Of a stretch of DNA of 7,526 bases, positions 1 to 5,937 are shown piece by piece. Source of the stretch: Brevibacterium picturae (GTDB lineage Bacteria > Actinomycetota > Actinomycetes > Actinomycetales > Brevibacteriaceae). The first letter of the stretch is position 1. Every line of letters begins with the position of its first letter. The stretch spans positions 1-7,526 of the forward strand of contig NZ_JAKDJU010000145.1 of the NCBI RefSeq assembly GCF_030453725.1, given 5' to 3'. Made by a program: the position numbers and the translations under genes. The notes under the pieces were generated by a model that had not been told where the DNA came from, ran no database searches, and was given only the letters and a program-made list of their open reading frames with translations.

Positions 1-5
1 CTCAT
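1..5 (-). other. Possible start codon of a next biotin-transport gene
   Basis: On the minus strand the ATPase gene ends in an ATGA arrangement: its TGA stop (4-2) overlaps an ATG at 5-3. The preceding junction (bioY to ATPase) uses the same 4-base overlap style. Biotin ECF transporters commonly carry a third gene for the transmembrane EcfT/BioN protein, so this ATG may be its start. Only the first five bases lie in the window, so the product cannot be seen; this rests on spacing and family gene order alone. Confidence 0.35.
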
Positions 6-829
6 GACGAGTCGCTCATGATCAGCTCACGGTACATCCGGGTCGCCTCGACGGGGGCCGAGTCGGCAACGATGCGTCCGGAATCGACGACGAGGGCACG
101 CTCGGCCAAGCCGGCGAAGTCGAGGTCGTGGGTGGAGAAGATCACGCGCACCCTTCGGCGGGCGACCAGGTCGTCGAGGAGCCTCCGCAGCTTCTCCTTG
201 TTGCGCAGGTCAAGCAGCGTCGTCGGTTCGTCGAGGACGAGGATCTGCGGGTCCACGGCGAGCACTGCCGCCAGGGCCACGAGCTGGCGCTGGCCGCCGG
301 AGAGCTCGTAGACGCTGCGCTCGGCCAGATCGGCGATGCCCAGTTCCTCGAGCACGGCGAAGGCTGCCGCGCGGCGCTCGGCCTTGGGCACGCGCTTGCG
401 CAGTGAGAGTTCGATGTCTTCGAGCGGAGTCGGCATCACCAGCTGCGCCGCAGGATCGGTGAAGACGAAGCCCACCCGCGATCGCACCTGCTTCGCCTGC
501 TCGAGCGGGTCGAGACCGTCGATGAGCACTCGGCCGGCGTCGGCGGTCACCAGCCCGTTGAACAATTGCAGCAGCGTCGACTTCCCCGAACCGTTGGCGC
601 CGATGATCGCGATCCTCGGCTCGTCCAGGGTGAGGTTCACATTCGTGAGGATCGGACGGTAGACATCGCCTGCCGGGCTGTCATCGAGGACGCCGACCGA
701 GACGTCGGTGAAGCTGATCTCCTGCGCAGCTGTGCCGGTGTCGGCAGGGCTCGCGTCATCCCGCTGCCCCGCAGGCTCGACTGGTCGCGCCGAGCCGAAA
801 TCCGCATCCGCCTTTCGTCCAAAGATCAC
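2..829 (-). CDS. bioM: Biotin ECF transporter ATP-binding protein (BioM-like)
   Basis: ATP-hydrolysing subunit of an energy-coupling factor importer, acting on the cytoplasmic face of the membrane with BioY and an EcfT/BioN partner. In the 275-residue product the ABC domain starts near residue 38: Walker A GANGSGKST at 77-85, ABC signature LSGGQ at 176-180, Walker B ILVLDEP at 196-202, and the H-loop His at 234. Around 121-133 the sequence reads FVFTDPAAQLVMP, so Thr124 occupies the place where CbiO-type ATPases usually have the Q-loop Gln (VFQNP). The first ~37 residues are a polar, low-complexity extension. The start is GTG at 829, chosen because GTGA overlaps the bioY stop by four bases, implying translational coupling; the ribosome-binding site (GAAGG, about 12 bases away) is weak, so a later start is possible. 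Biotin specificity is inferred from the linked bioY; the ABC ATPase call is certain. Confidence 0.9.
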   Translation of the reverse strand: MIFGRKADADFGSARPVEPAGQRDDASPADTGTAAQEISFTDVSVGVLDDSPAGDVYRPILTNVNLTLDEPRIAIIGANGSGKSTLLQLFNGLVTADAGRVLIDGLDPLEQAKQVRSRVGFVFTDPAAQLVMPTPLEDIELSLRKRVPKAERRAAAFAVLEELGIADLAERSVYELSGGQRQLVALAAVLAVDPQILVLDEPTTLLDLRNKEKLRRLLDDLVARRRVRVIFSTHDLDFAGLAERALVVDSGRIVADSAPVEATRMYRELIMSDSS

Positions 830-1542
830 TGCGCCGCAGTGCCTTCGGAATCAGCGTCCTGGGATTGAGCTCCCGCGGACTGTGCACCCCCGGACTGTGC
901 GGTCGGTGCCATCGTCGGGACACCTCGGCGGCGGAGGACATCGGGGAAGGCCCGATGGATGAGAATCGCGACGGACACGGCGAGGATGTTCTTGATGATG
1001 TCGCCTGGCCAGTAGACGAGGTCGGCGACGGCGGCCACACCCAGGGGCAGGTCGGCGTTGATCGACATCCCGAGGATGCCCAGCGGGTGGTTGAGCAGCA
1101 GACTCGAGCCCAGGGCACCGACGAACAGGGCGATCCACAGCTTCGAACCGCGGAAGCGGCGAATGGCCCAGCGGGCGACGAAGCCGGTGGCCAGGGCGTA
1201 GAGCGTGAACGAGGTGATGTAGCCGGCGCTGGGTCCGGCGAGCACGCCGATGCCGCCGCTCATGCCGGAGAAGATCGGCAGGCCCAGCAGACCGAGGACG
1301 ACGTAGAGCAGGACGGCAGCCCCGCCGCGCCACGGGCCCAGCACCAGGCCGCAGAGTGCGATGGCGAAGGTCTGCAGCGTGATCGGCACACCAGCCGGGC
1401 CCACGGGGATCGGCGGCATGATTGCGAACGCCGCCAGCAGAGCGGCGAAGACCGCGATCAGTGCGATGTCGCCGGCTTGGCCGACTGAGTTTCTCCGACC
1501 GACCTTCGCCGAGGTGGTGCTGGCGGTGTGCGCGTGTGACAT
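826..1542 (-). CDS. bioY: Biotin transporter substrate-binding protein BioY
   Basis: Integral membrane S component that binds biotin and delivers it through the ECF transporter. The 238-residue product has the BioY hallmarks: PITLQTF at 53-59, GLPIFSG followed by a glycine-rich stretch and GPSAGY at about 87-108, and WPGDIIK at 178-184, which holds the Asp/Lys pair (D181, K184) corresponding to the biotin-contacting pair described for this family. Roughly six hydrophobic segments span residues 24-200. The C-terminal ~30 residues are a Ser/Gly/Ala/Gln-rich tail of no known role. The start is ATG at 1542, preceded by GGAGA at 1551-1547 with good spacing; an in-frame GTG at 1566 would add eight residues but lies inside a hairpin and has no better ribosome-binding site. 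It overlaps the downstream ATPase gene by four bases. A BioQ-like palindrome upstream suggests biotin-responsive repression. Confidence 0.93.
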   Translation of the reverse strand: MSHAHTASTTSAKVGRRNSVGQAGDIALIAVFAALLAAFAIMPPIPVGPAGVPITLQTFAIALCGLVLGPWRGGAAVLLYVVLGLLGLPIFSGMSGGIGVLAGPSAGYITSFTLYALATGFVARWAIRRFRGSKLWIALFVGALGSSLLLNHPLGILGMSINADLPLGVAAVADLVYWPGDIIKNILAVSVAILIHRAFPDVLRRRGVPTMAPTAQSGGAQSAGAQSQDADSEGTAAQ

Positions 1543-1546
1543 GGGT

Positions 1547-1551
1547 TCTCC
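1547..1551 (-). promoter_or_regulatory. Ribosome binding site of bioY (decides start)
   Basis: GGAGA on the minus strand, with four bases before the ATG at 1542 (five counted from GGAG). It supports this ATG over the upstream in-frame GTG at 1566. It begins only three bases after the end of the leader hairpin. Confidence 0.75.
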
Positions 1552-1554
1552 GAT

Positions 1555-1593
1555 GGTTGGGTGCACCCGAGACTCACTCGGGCATACCCAACC
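1555..1593 (-). other. 39-base inverted repeat (hairpin) before bioY
   Basis: On the minus strand the arms are GGTTGGGT, ATG, CCCGAG, then a five-base loop (TGAGT), then CTCGGG, TGC, ACCCAACC. Fourteen of seventeen arm positions pair by Watson-Crick rules, and two of the remaining three can form G-U wobbles in RNA, leaving one A-C mismatch. There is no T-run after it, so it is not a standard intrinsic terminator. It lies between the guaA stop and the bioY ribosome-binding site and could terminate or stabilise guaA mRNA, or structure the bioY leader. If the bioY promoter is the TAGGGT box at 1596-1591, only the inner stem would be in that transcript, whereas read-through from guaA would contain all of it. 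Confidence 0.6.
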
Positions 1594-1596
1594 CTA
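1591..1596 (-). promoter_or_regulatory. Possible -10 box of the bioY promoter
   Basis: Minus-strand TAGGGT fits the actinobacterial TANNNT pattern and sits immediately downstream of the BioQ-like palindrome, so a bound repressor would cover the -35/-10 spacer. No convincing -35 hexamer is visible 17-18 bases upstream. A TATGCC at 1586-1581 is an alternative. Confidence 0.35.
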
Positions 1597-1597
1597 A

Positions 1598-1612
1598 CTG
1601 AACACTGTTCAG
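1598..1612 (-). promoter_or_regulatory. BioQ-like operator upstream of bioY
   Basis: A perfect 15-base inverted repeat, CTGAAC-ACT-GTTCAG. It contains TGAAC-N3-GTTCA, very close to the TGAAC-N3-GTTAC motif reported, as I recall it, for the TetR-family biotin repressor BioQ of Corynebacterium. Its place just ahead of bioY in the guaA-bioY gap makes repression of biotin uptake the natural reading. No bioQ gene is in the window, so the cognate regulator is inferred. Confidence 0.7.
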
Positions 1613-1634
1613 GAGTTGTGGTCGGGGAACAGAA

Positions 1635-3215
1635 TCATTCCCATTCGATGGTGCCCGGAGGCTTGGAGGTGACGTCGAGGACGACCCTGTTGATGTCGTC
1701 GACCTCGTTCGTGATGCGGTTCGAGATGACCGAGAGGACGTCGTAGGGAACGCGAGTCCAGTCGGCAGTCATCGCGTCTTCGCTGGAGACCGGGCGCAGC
1801 ACGACCGGGTGGCCATAGGTACGTCCGTCGCCCTGGACTCCCACGGAGCGGACGTCGGCCAGGAGGACGACCGGGCACTGCCAGATCTCTGAATCGAGGC
1901 CGGCCTTCGTCAGCTCTTCACGGGCGATGGCGTCGGCCCTGCGCAGGATCGACAGGCGGTCCTCCGTGACTTCGCCGATGATGCGAATTCCCAGTCCGGG
2001 GCCGGGGAAGGGCTGGCGGGAGACGATGGCGTCCGGAACTCCGAGTTCACGGCCGATGGCGCGGACCTCGTCCTTGAACAGAGCGCGCAGGGGCTCGATG
2101 AGATCGAAGGTGATGTCATCGGGCAGACCGCCCACATTGTGGTGGCTCTTGATGTTCGCGGTTCCGGATCCGCCACCGGATTCGACGACGTCGGGGTAGA
2201 GGGTGCCCTGGACGAGGAATCCGATCTCGGCGCCCTCGTCCTTGGCCTCGAGCACGAGATCGGCCGCGGCGGCTTCGAAGGTGCGGATGAATTCGCGGCC
2301 GATGATCTTGCGCTTGAGCTCAGGGTCGGCGACGCCGGAGAGTTCGGACAGGAAGCGCTCACGCGCGTCGATGGTGACCAATCGGACGCCGATCGAGTTG
2401 ACGTAGTCGGTCTCGACCTGTTCGCGTTCGTTCTCACGCAGAAGACCGTGATCGACGAACACGCAGGTGAGCTGGTCGCCGATGGCCTTGTGGACCAGGG
2501 CTGCGGCCACCGAGGAGTCGACGCCCCCGGACAGGGCGCAGATGACGTTCTTCGATCCGACGCGCTCGCGAATCAGATCGACCTGTTCGTCGATGACCGA
2601 GGCGTTGGTCCAGTCGGCGGTGAGTCCTGCGACGTTGAAGAGGAAGTTCTCGAGGATCTGCTGCCCGTGCTCGGAGTGGAGAACTTCGGGGTGCCACTGC
2701 ACTCCGGCGAACCTGCGTGCCGCGCATTCGAAGGCGGCGACGGGTGTGTCGGGGGTCGATGCGAGCACATCAAAGTCAGCGGGCGCCTCGGCGACGGAGT
2801 CTCCGTGGGACATCCACACCTTGTAGCTGTTCGGGGTCTGCGCCAGCAGTGCACCGGTGCTTGCCACGGTGACCGGGGTCGAGCCGTACTCGCGCTTGTC
2901 GGTCTTGGCCACACGGCCGCCGAGGGTCGTGGACATGAGCTGGAAACCGTAGCAGATGCCCATGGTGGGCACGCCCAGGTCGAAGACGGCTGTGTCGAAT
3001 CCGGGGGCACCCTCATCGTTGACGCTCGAGGGTCCGCCGGAGAGCACGATGGCGACTGGATTCTTGGCCGCGAACTCCGCAGCCGGGGCGTCATGGGCGA
3101 TGATCTCGGAATACAGTCCGGCCTCGCGGATCCGTCGGGCGATCAGCTGCGCGTACTGCGCACCGAAATCGACCACGAGGACAGGAGGCACCTGTGTGCT
3201 CTGGGTTTGCGTCAT
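1635..3215 (-). CDS. guaA: GMP synthase (glutamine-hydrolysing)
   Basis: Cytosolic enzyme converting XMP, ATP and glutamine to GMP, the last step of de novo guanine nucleotide synthesis. The 526-residue length is normal for the bacterial fused enzyme. The N-terminal class I glutamine amidotransferase domain (about 10-195) has nucleophile Cys88 in GICYGFQ and the catalytic His175/Glu177 in WHPE. The ATP pyrophosphatase domain follows, with P-loop LSGGVDSS at 228-235. The C-terminal dimerisation and XMP-binding domain includes RQPFPGPGLGIR at 400-411 and ends in KPPGTIEWE. Many homologues have Met rather than Phe91 after CYG, a conservative change. The start is ATG at 3215; no Shine-Dalgarno sequence precedes it, but a -10 box ends six bases upstream, predicting a leaderless mRNA. 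DUF3817 ends 67 bases upstream on the same strand. Function is essentially certain. Confidence 0.98.
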   Translation of the reverse strand: MTQTQSTQVPPVLVVDFGAQYAQLIARRIREAGLYSEIIAHDAPAAEFAAKNPVAIVLSGGPSSVNDEGAPGFDTAVFDLGVPTMGICYGFQLMSTTLGGRVAKTDKREYGSTPVTVASTGALLAQTPNSYKVWMSHGDSVAEAPADFDVLASTPDTPVAAFECAARRFAGVQWHPEVLHSEHGQQILENFLFNVAGLTADWTNASVIDEQVDLIRERVGSKNVICALSGGVDSSVAAALVHKAIGDQLTCVFVDHGLLRENEREQVETDYVNSIGVRLVTIDARERFLSELSGVADPELKRKIIGREFIRTFEAAAADLVLEAKDEGAEIGFLVQGTLYPDVVESGGGSGTANIKSHHNVGGLPDDITFDLIEPLRALFKDEVRAIGRELGVPDAIVSRQPFPGPGLGIRIIGEVTEDRLSILRRADAIAREELTKAGLDSEIWQCPVVLLADVRSVGVQGDGRTYGHPVVLRPVSSEDAMTADWTRVPYDVLSVISNRITNEVDDINRVVLDVTSKPPGTIEWE

Positions 3216-3221
3216 AGTCCA

Positions 3222-3250
3222 AGTCTAAACACCGGTGACCCAGCCCCCAA
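3222..3250 (-). promoter_or_regulatory. guaA promoter (predicted leaderless start)
   Basis: On the minus strand, -35 TTGGGG (3250-3245) and -10 TAGACT (3227-3222) are separated by 17 bases. Only six bases lie between the -10 box and the ATG at 3215, so the expected transcription start falls on or next to the start codon. The spacer holds the palindrome CACCGGTG (3230-3237), which may be chance. The absence of any ribosome-binding site fits leaderless translation, which is common in actinobacteria. Confidence 0.6.
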
Positions 3251-3252
3251 CC

Positions 3253-3286
3253 TCAGGTGGTGCTCAGCCCTTCAGGTGTGGCTCAA
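3253..3286. repeat. Two imperfect 15-base direct repeats upstream of guaA promoter
   Basis: Plus-strand TCAGGTGGTGCTCAG (3253-3267) and TCAGGTGTGGCTCAA (3272-3286) match at 12 of 15 positions with a 19-base period. They lie just upstream of the guaA -35 box; the second copy runs into the DUF3817 stop codon. They could be tandem protein-binding sites, but chance is not excluded in a gap this short. Confidence 0.3.
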
Positions 3287-3720
3287 CTCTTGGGGGCGAC
3301 TACGACGGCCGCCTCCAGCTCCGCTTCGACCTGGCGGTGGATGCGGCGTTCGAGGATGAACGACATCACCGGGACCACACCGGCCAGGGCCAGCACGATG
3401 TAGCGGCCCAGCGTCCAGCGCATCTGCTGGTTGAGCCAGAAGCAGCCGATGAGGTAGACGACGTAGCACCATCCATGGCAGATCGCGATCGCGGCCGCCA
3501 GGTTGAATCCTCCGAAGTTCAGGGCCGTCGAGGGGTCGGCGGCGATGAGGTATTTGTAGATCATCTCGACGGTGAGGATGAGAAGCATCGTTCCGGTGAT
3601 GATGGCCATCACGCGATAGAACTTGCACGCATTGCCAGCCGAGGTGAAGCGTTTGACGCTCCACACATTGCTGTCGTCGAAGTCGGGGCGGGAATCCAGG
3701 GACTCGGGTTCTTCGCTCAC
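3283..3720 (-). CDS. DUF3817 domain membrane protein
   Basis: Small integral membrane protein of 145 residues with no established biochemical function. After a polar, acidic N-terminus (1-30), hydrophobic segments lie at about 35-56, 78-97 and 103-123. The core from FYRVMAIITGTMLLILTVEM (34-53) through HGWCYVVYLIGCFWLNQQ (82-99) to ERRIHRQVE (124-132) resembles the actinobacterial DUF3817 family. The start is GTG at 3720, two bases after the SURF1 stop, with a strong GGAGG ribosome-binding site inside the end of the SURF1 gene, so the two genes are co-transcribed and probably coupled. It lies directly upstream of guaA; DUF3817 next to guaA is, from memory, a recurrent actinobacterial arrangement. 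A link to purine synthesis or to respiratory oxidase assembly is only suggested by position. Confidence 0.85.
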   Translation of the reverse strand: MSEEPESLDSRPDFDDSNVWSVKRFTSAGNACKFYRVMAIITGTMLLILTVEMIYKYLIAADPSTALNFGGFNLAAAIAICHGWCYVVYLIGCFWLNQQMRWTLGRYIVLALAGVVPVMSFILERRIHRQVEAELEAAVVVAPKS

Positions 3721-3722
3721 GC

Positions 3723-4679
3723 TCAGTTTCCTCCGGTCGGGGTGGTATTGGTCGAATCGGCGTCGTCGGCTGACCGGCCACGACGGCTGCGAGGCTTCTT
3801 CGCTCCATGCCTGTGGGCAGGAAGTCCGGTCAGTCCCGACATCACCTCGGGGTCGATCGAGGACCGTCCCGCAGACTTGACGACAACATACTCGACCGGG
3901 CTTGCGGGATCCTGAGTATCGGAGTCGCTGCCGAGGCGGCGGCGCATGAAGTCATCGCGCAGCAGCTGCCACCACATGTACAGGGCCATGCCGGCGAAGA
4001 TCAGCCATTCGATCGCGTAGCCCGCGGACTGCAGATCGAATCCGCCCTCCTCCCGCGTCGTCGTCGGGGGCACGTACGCCAGTCCGTCCGTCGCGATGGA
4101 GGCGGCCGCACCGCTTGCCGATTCGGGGATGAGGAAGCCCGAATAGGTCAGCAGATCGGGGAACAGGTTGATCAGCTGTGAGGTCGAGACGGTGCGCACC
4201 TGGCCCTCAGGAAGTGAGTTGCCGGGCTTCGGGCCCTCGACGGGACCGATCTGCGCCTTCATCTCGACCGGGCCTTGGGCGGCGCGGGATTCCATGGCGG
4301 TCTGCTCATCGGTGGTGAAGCCGCGCAGCACCGGAATCGCGATGGTCTTGTCCGCGGCATCGGCACCGGCCGAAGCACCGAGGCGGGCGCCATCGGGCGC
4401 GAACATCGTCACGACCCAATAGCCTTTGTCCCCGTCCAGGACGCGTCCGGGGACGACGACCTGATTGTCCGGAAGCCAGTGCCCGGACAGGCTCACCCGC
4501 TGGTCGGCGAGGATGCCGGGCATCGGGGCTTGGGCTTCCATGACCTCGTTGAACGGTTCGATCTCCTCGACGTCGGCCGCGTCGACAGCATCATTCTTGT
4601 GCTGAGCGCGGTCGATCTGCCATGCGGACAGACCGACGAAGCACGTGACGAGGACGAGAACGAGAAGCAGGGACCCCAA
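3723..4679 (-). CDS. SURF1 family cytochrome oxidase biogenesis protein (5' end uncertain)
   Basis: Membrane protein of the SURF1/Shy1 family, which assists maturation of haem-copper cytochrome c oxidase. Counting from the TTG at 4679 (318 residues): a transmembrane segment at 2-18 leading into the family motif AWQIDRA (19-25), a large extracytoplasmic domain with SGHWLP (65-70), VVVPGR (74-79) and GYWVV (86-90), PVLRGF (116-121), and a second transmembrane segment at 220-240 (YAIEWLIFAGMALYMWWQLL). A basic and acidic cytoplasmic tail of about 75 residues follows. The TTG is a poor start: no ribosome-binding site precedes it, and the open frame upstream encodes FRLALTPKW, typical of the residues before the first helix. 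No in-frame ATG or GTG exists between it and the TGA at 4772-4770. A CTG at 4709, overlapping the guaB3 stop region and preceded by GGTGG, may be the real start. Coupled to guaB3 upstream and DUF3817 downstream. Confidence 0.88.
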   Translation of the reverse strand: MGSLLLVLVLVTCFVGLSAWQIDRAQHKNDAVDAADVEEIEPFNEVMEAQAPMPGILADQRVSLSGHWLPDNQVVVPGRVLDGDKGYWVVTMFAPDGARLGASAGADAADKTIAIPVLRGFTTDEQTAMESRAAQGPVEMKAQIGPVEGPKPGNSLPEGQVRTVSTSQLINLFPDLLTYSGFLIPESASGAAASIATDGLAYVPPTTTREEGGFDLQSAGYAIEWLIFAGMALYMWWQLLRDDFMRRRLGSDSDTQDPASPVEYVVVKSAGRSSIDPEVMSGLTGLPAHRHGAKKPRSRRGRSADDADSTNTTPTGGN

Positions 4680-4710
4680 CCATTTGGGCGTCAGCGCCAG
4701 CCGGAACAGA

Positions 4711-5844
4711 TCAAACCACCGATCCGGGCTGATAGGGCGAGACGGTGACGTCGACGCGCTGGAATTCCTTCAGATCGACATAGCCGGTGGTCGCGAGCGC
4801 ACGACGCAGGGCACCGGCCAAATTGAGTTCGCCGATCGCGGTCCGTCCGGGACCGAACAGAACCTGCTCGAGGCTGCCCACGGTTCCCAGCTCCACACGG
4901 TGCCCGCGGGGAAGCTCGGGGTGGTGCGCCTCGGCGCCCCAGTGCATCCCGCGGCCGGGAGCCTCGGTAGAACGCGCCAGAGCGGTGCCGAGCATGACGG
5001 CATCGGCACCGACGCCGAAGGCCTTGACGATGTCGCCGCTGGTGCCCAGTCCGCCATCGGCGATGACGTGGACGTAGCGGCCACCGGATTCGTCCATGTA
5101 GTCGCGCCGGGCGGCGTGGACGTCGGCGAGCGCGGTGGCCATCGGAGCGTGGAGACCCAGGGTCCGGCGGGTCGTTGCCGCGGCTCCCCCGCCGAAGCCG
5201 ACGAGGACACCGGCGGCACCGGTGCGCATGAGGTGCAGGGCCGCGGTGTACGTCGCGGCACCGCCGACGATGACGGGAACGTCGAGTTCATAGATGAACT
5301 GCTTGAGGTTGAGCGGCTCTGCATGCGAGGACACATGTTCGGCGGAGACGGTGGTGCCGCGGATGACGAAGATGTCGACTCCGGCATCGACGACCGTCTT
5401 GTAGAACTGCTGGGTCCGCTGCGGAGTCAGGGCACCGGCAACGGTGACCCCTGCTTCGCGGATCTGTTCGAGCCTGGCCGTGATGAGTTCGGCCTGGATC
5501 GGTGCGGAGTAGAGCTCCTGCATCCGCGCCGTCGCCATCTCCGCAGGCAGCTGGGCGATCTCTGCCAGCAGCGGAGCGGGATCGTCGTAGCGGGTCCACA
5601 GACCCTCGAGGTCGAGCACACCCAAGCCGCCGTGCTTGCCCAGAGCGATCACGGTCTCCGGTGACATGGCCGAGTCCATGGGGGCGCCGATGAAGGGGAG
5701 GCCGAACTGATAGGCGTCGATCTGCCAGTCCAGCGATACGTCTTCGGGATCTCTGGTGCGCCGAGCAGGGATGACGGCGATGTCGTCGAGGGAATAACCG
5801 CGACGACCGCGCTTGCCTTTGCCGATTTCGATTTCAGAACTCAC
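4711..5844 (-). CDS. guaB3: GuaB3 family IMP dehydrogenase-related protein
   Basis: Member of the IMP dehydrogenase/GMP reductase TIM-barrel superfamily, GuaB3 branch (377 residues, no CBS domains). Visible family segments are APMDSAMSPE (54-63), GGLGVLDLEGLW (72-83), IRGTT (161-165), VGFGGGAAATTR (215-226), RRDYMDESGGRYVHVIADGG (246-265), SGD..KA...GADAVMLG (269-286) and LKEFQRV (358-364). The catalytic loop that reads GSICTT in IMP dehydrogenase is GAAATT here: the active-site Cys is replaced by Ala, and the whole protein contains no cysteine. It therefore cannot form the covalent E-XMP intermediate of IMP dehydrogenase or use the equivalent GMP reductase cysteine, so the reaction is open. 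Actinobacterial GuaB3 proteins I remember also lack this Cys. The start is GTG at 5844, with a -10 box six bases upstream (leaderless). The stop overlaps the probable SURF1 start, and guaA lies three genes downstream. Confidence 0.93.
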   Translation of the reverse strand: MSSEIEIGKGKRGRRGYSLDDIAVIPARRTRDPEDVSLDWQIDAYQFGLPFIGAPMDSAMSPETVIALGKHGGLGVLDLEGLWTRYDDPAPLLAEIAQLPAEMATARMQELYSAPIQAELITARLEQIREAGVTVAGALTPQRTQQFYKTVVDAGVDIFVIRGTTVSAEHVSSHAEPLNLKQFIYELDVPVIVGGAATYTAALHLMRTGAAGVLVGFGGGAAATTRRTLGLHAPMATALADVHAARRDYMDESGGRYVHVIADGGLGTSGDIVKAFGVGADAVMLGTALARSTEAPGRGMHWGAEAHHPELPRGHRVELGTVGSLEQVLFGPGRTAIGELNLAGALRRALATTGYVDLKEFQRVDVTVSPYQPGSVV

Positions 5845-5850
5845 CCGGAC

Positions 5851-5856
5851 AGCCTA
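5851..5856 (-). promoter_or_regulatory. -10 box of guaB3 promoter (predicted leaderless start)
   Basis: Minus-strand TAGGCT fits TANNNT and ends six bases before the GTG start at 5844, the same geometry as guaA. No Shine-Dalgarno sequence lies between, so transcription probably starts at the start codon. The -35 region (TCCCCG or GTCCCC at 17-18 bases) is a poor match. Confidence 0.5.
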
Positions 5857-5918
5857 TCCCACCGCCCTGACGTCGGGGACTCAGCCCACTATGAGGAACT
5901 GTGCGTCTCCCCTGGCAG

Positions 5919-5937
5919 AAAGGGCCCTCAACGGGCC
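5919..5937 (-). terminator. Possible weak intrinsic terminator of the LysR gene
   Basis: On the minus strand GGCCC (5937-5933 side, read as GGCCC), loop GTTGA and GGGCC form a five-pair G+C-only stem followed by CTTTCT. It overlaps the LysR stop codon, which lies in the loop. The stem and T-run are both short, so termination may be weak or factor-assisted. Confidence 0.3.

Noticed and set aside
1543..1566. Longer BioY start at GTG 1566
   Set aside because: It lies within the leader hairpin; the ATG at 1542 has GGAGA at proper spacing.
1555..1593. Intrinsic terminator for guaA
   Set aside because: The stem is strong but no T-run follows on the minus strand, so it was listed as a hairpin of unknown role.
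2139..3359. 406-codon plus-strand open frame opposite guaA
   Set aside because: It is the antisense shadow of the guaA frame, common in high-GC genomes; the product has no recognisable domain, and guaA is unambiguous on the other strand.
4645..5664. 339-codon plus-strand open frame opposite guaB3
   Set aside because: Antisense shadow with Gly/Asp/Arg-rich composition and no domain; guaB3 on the minus strand has clear family motifs.
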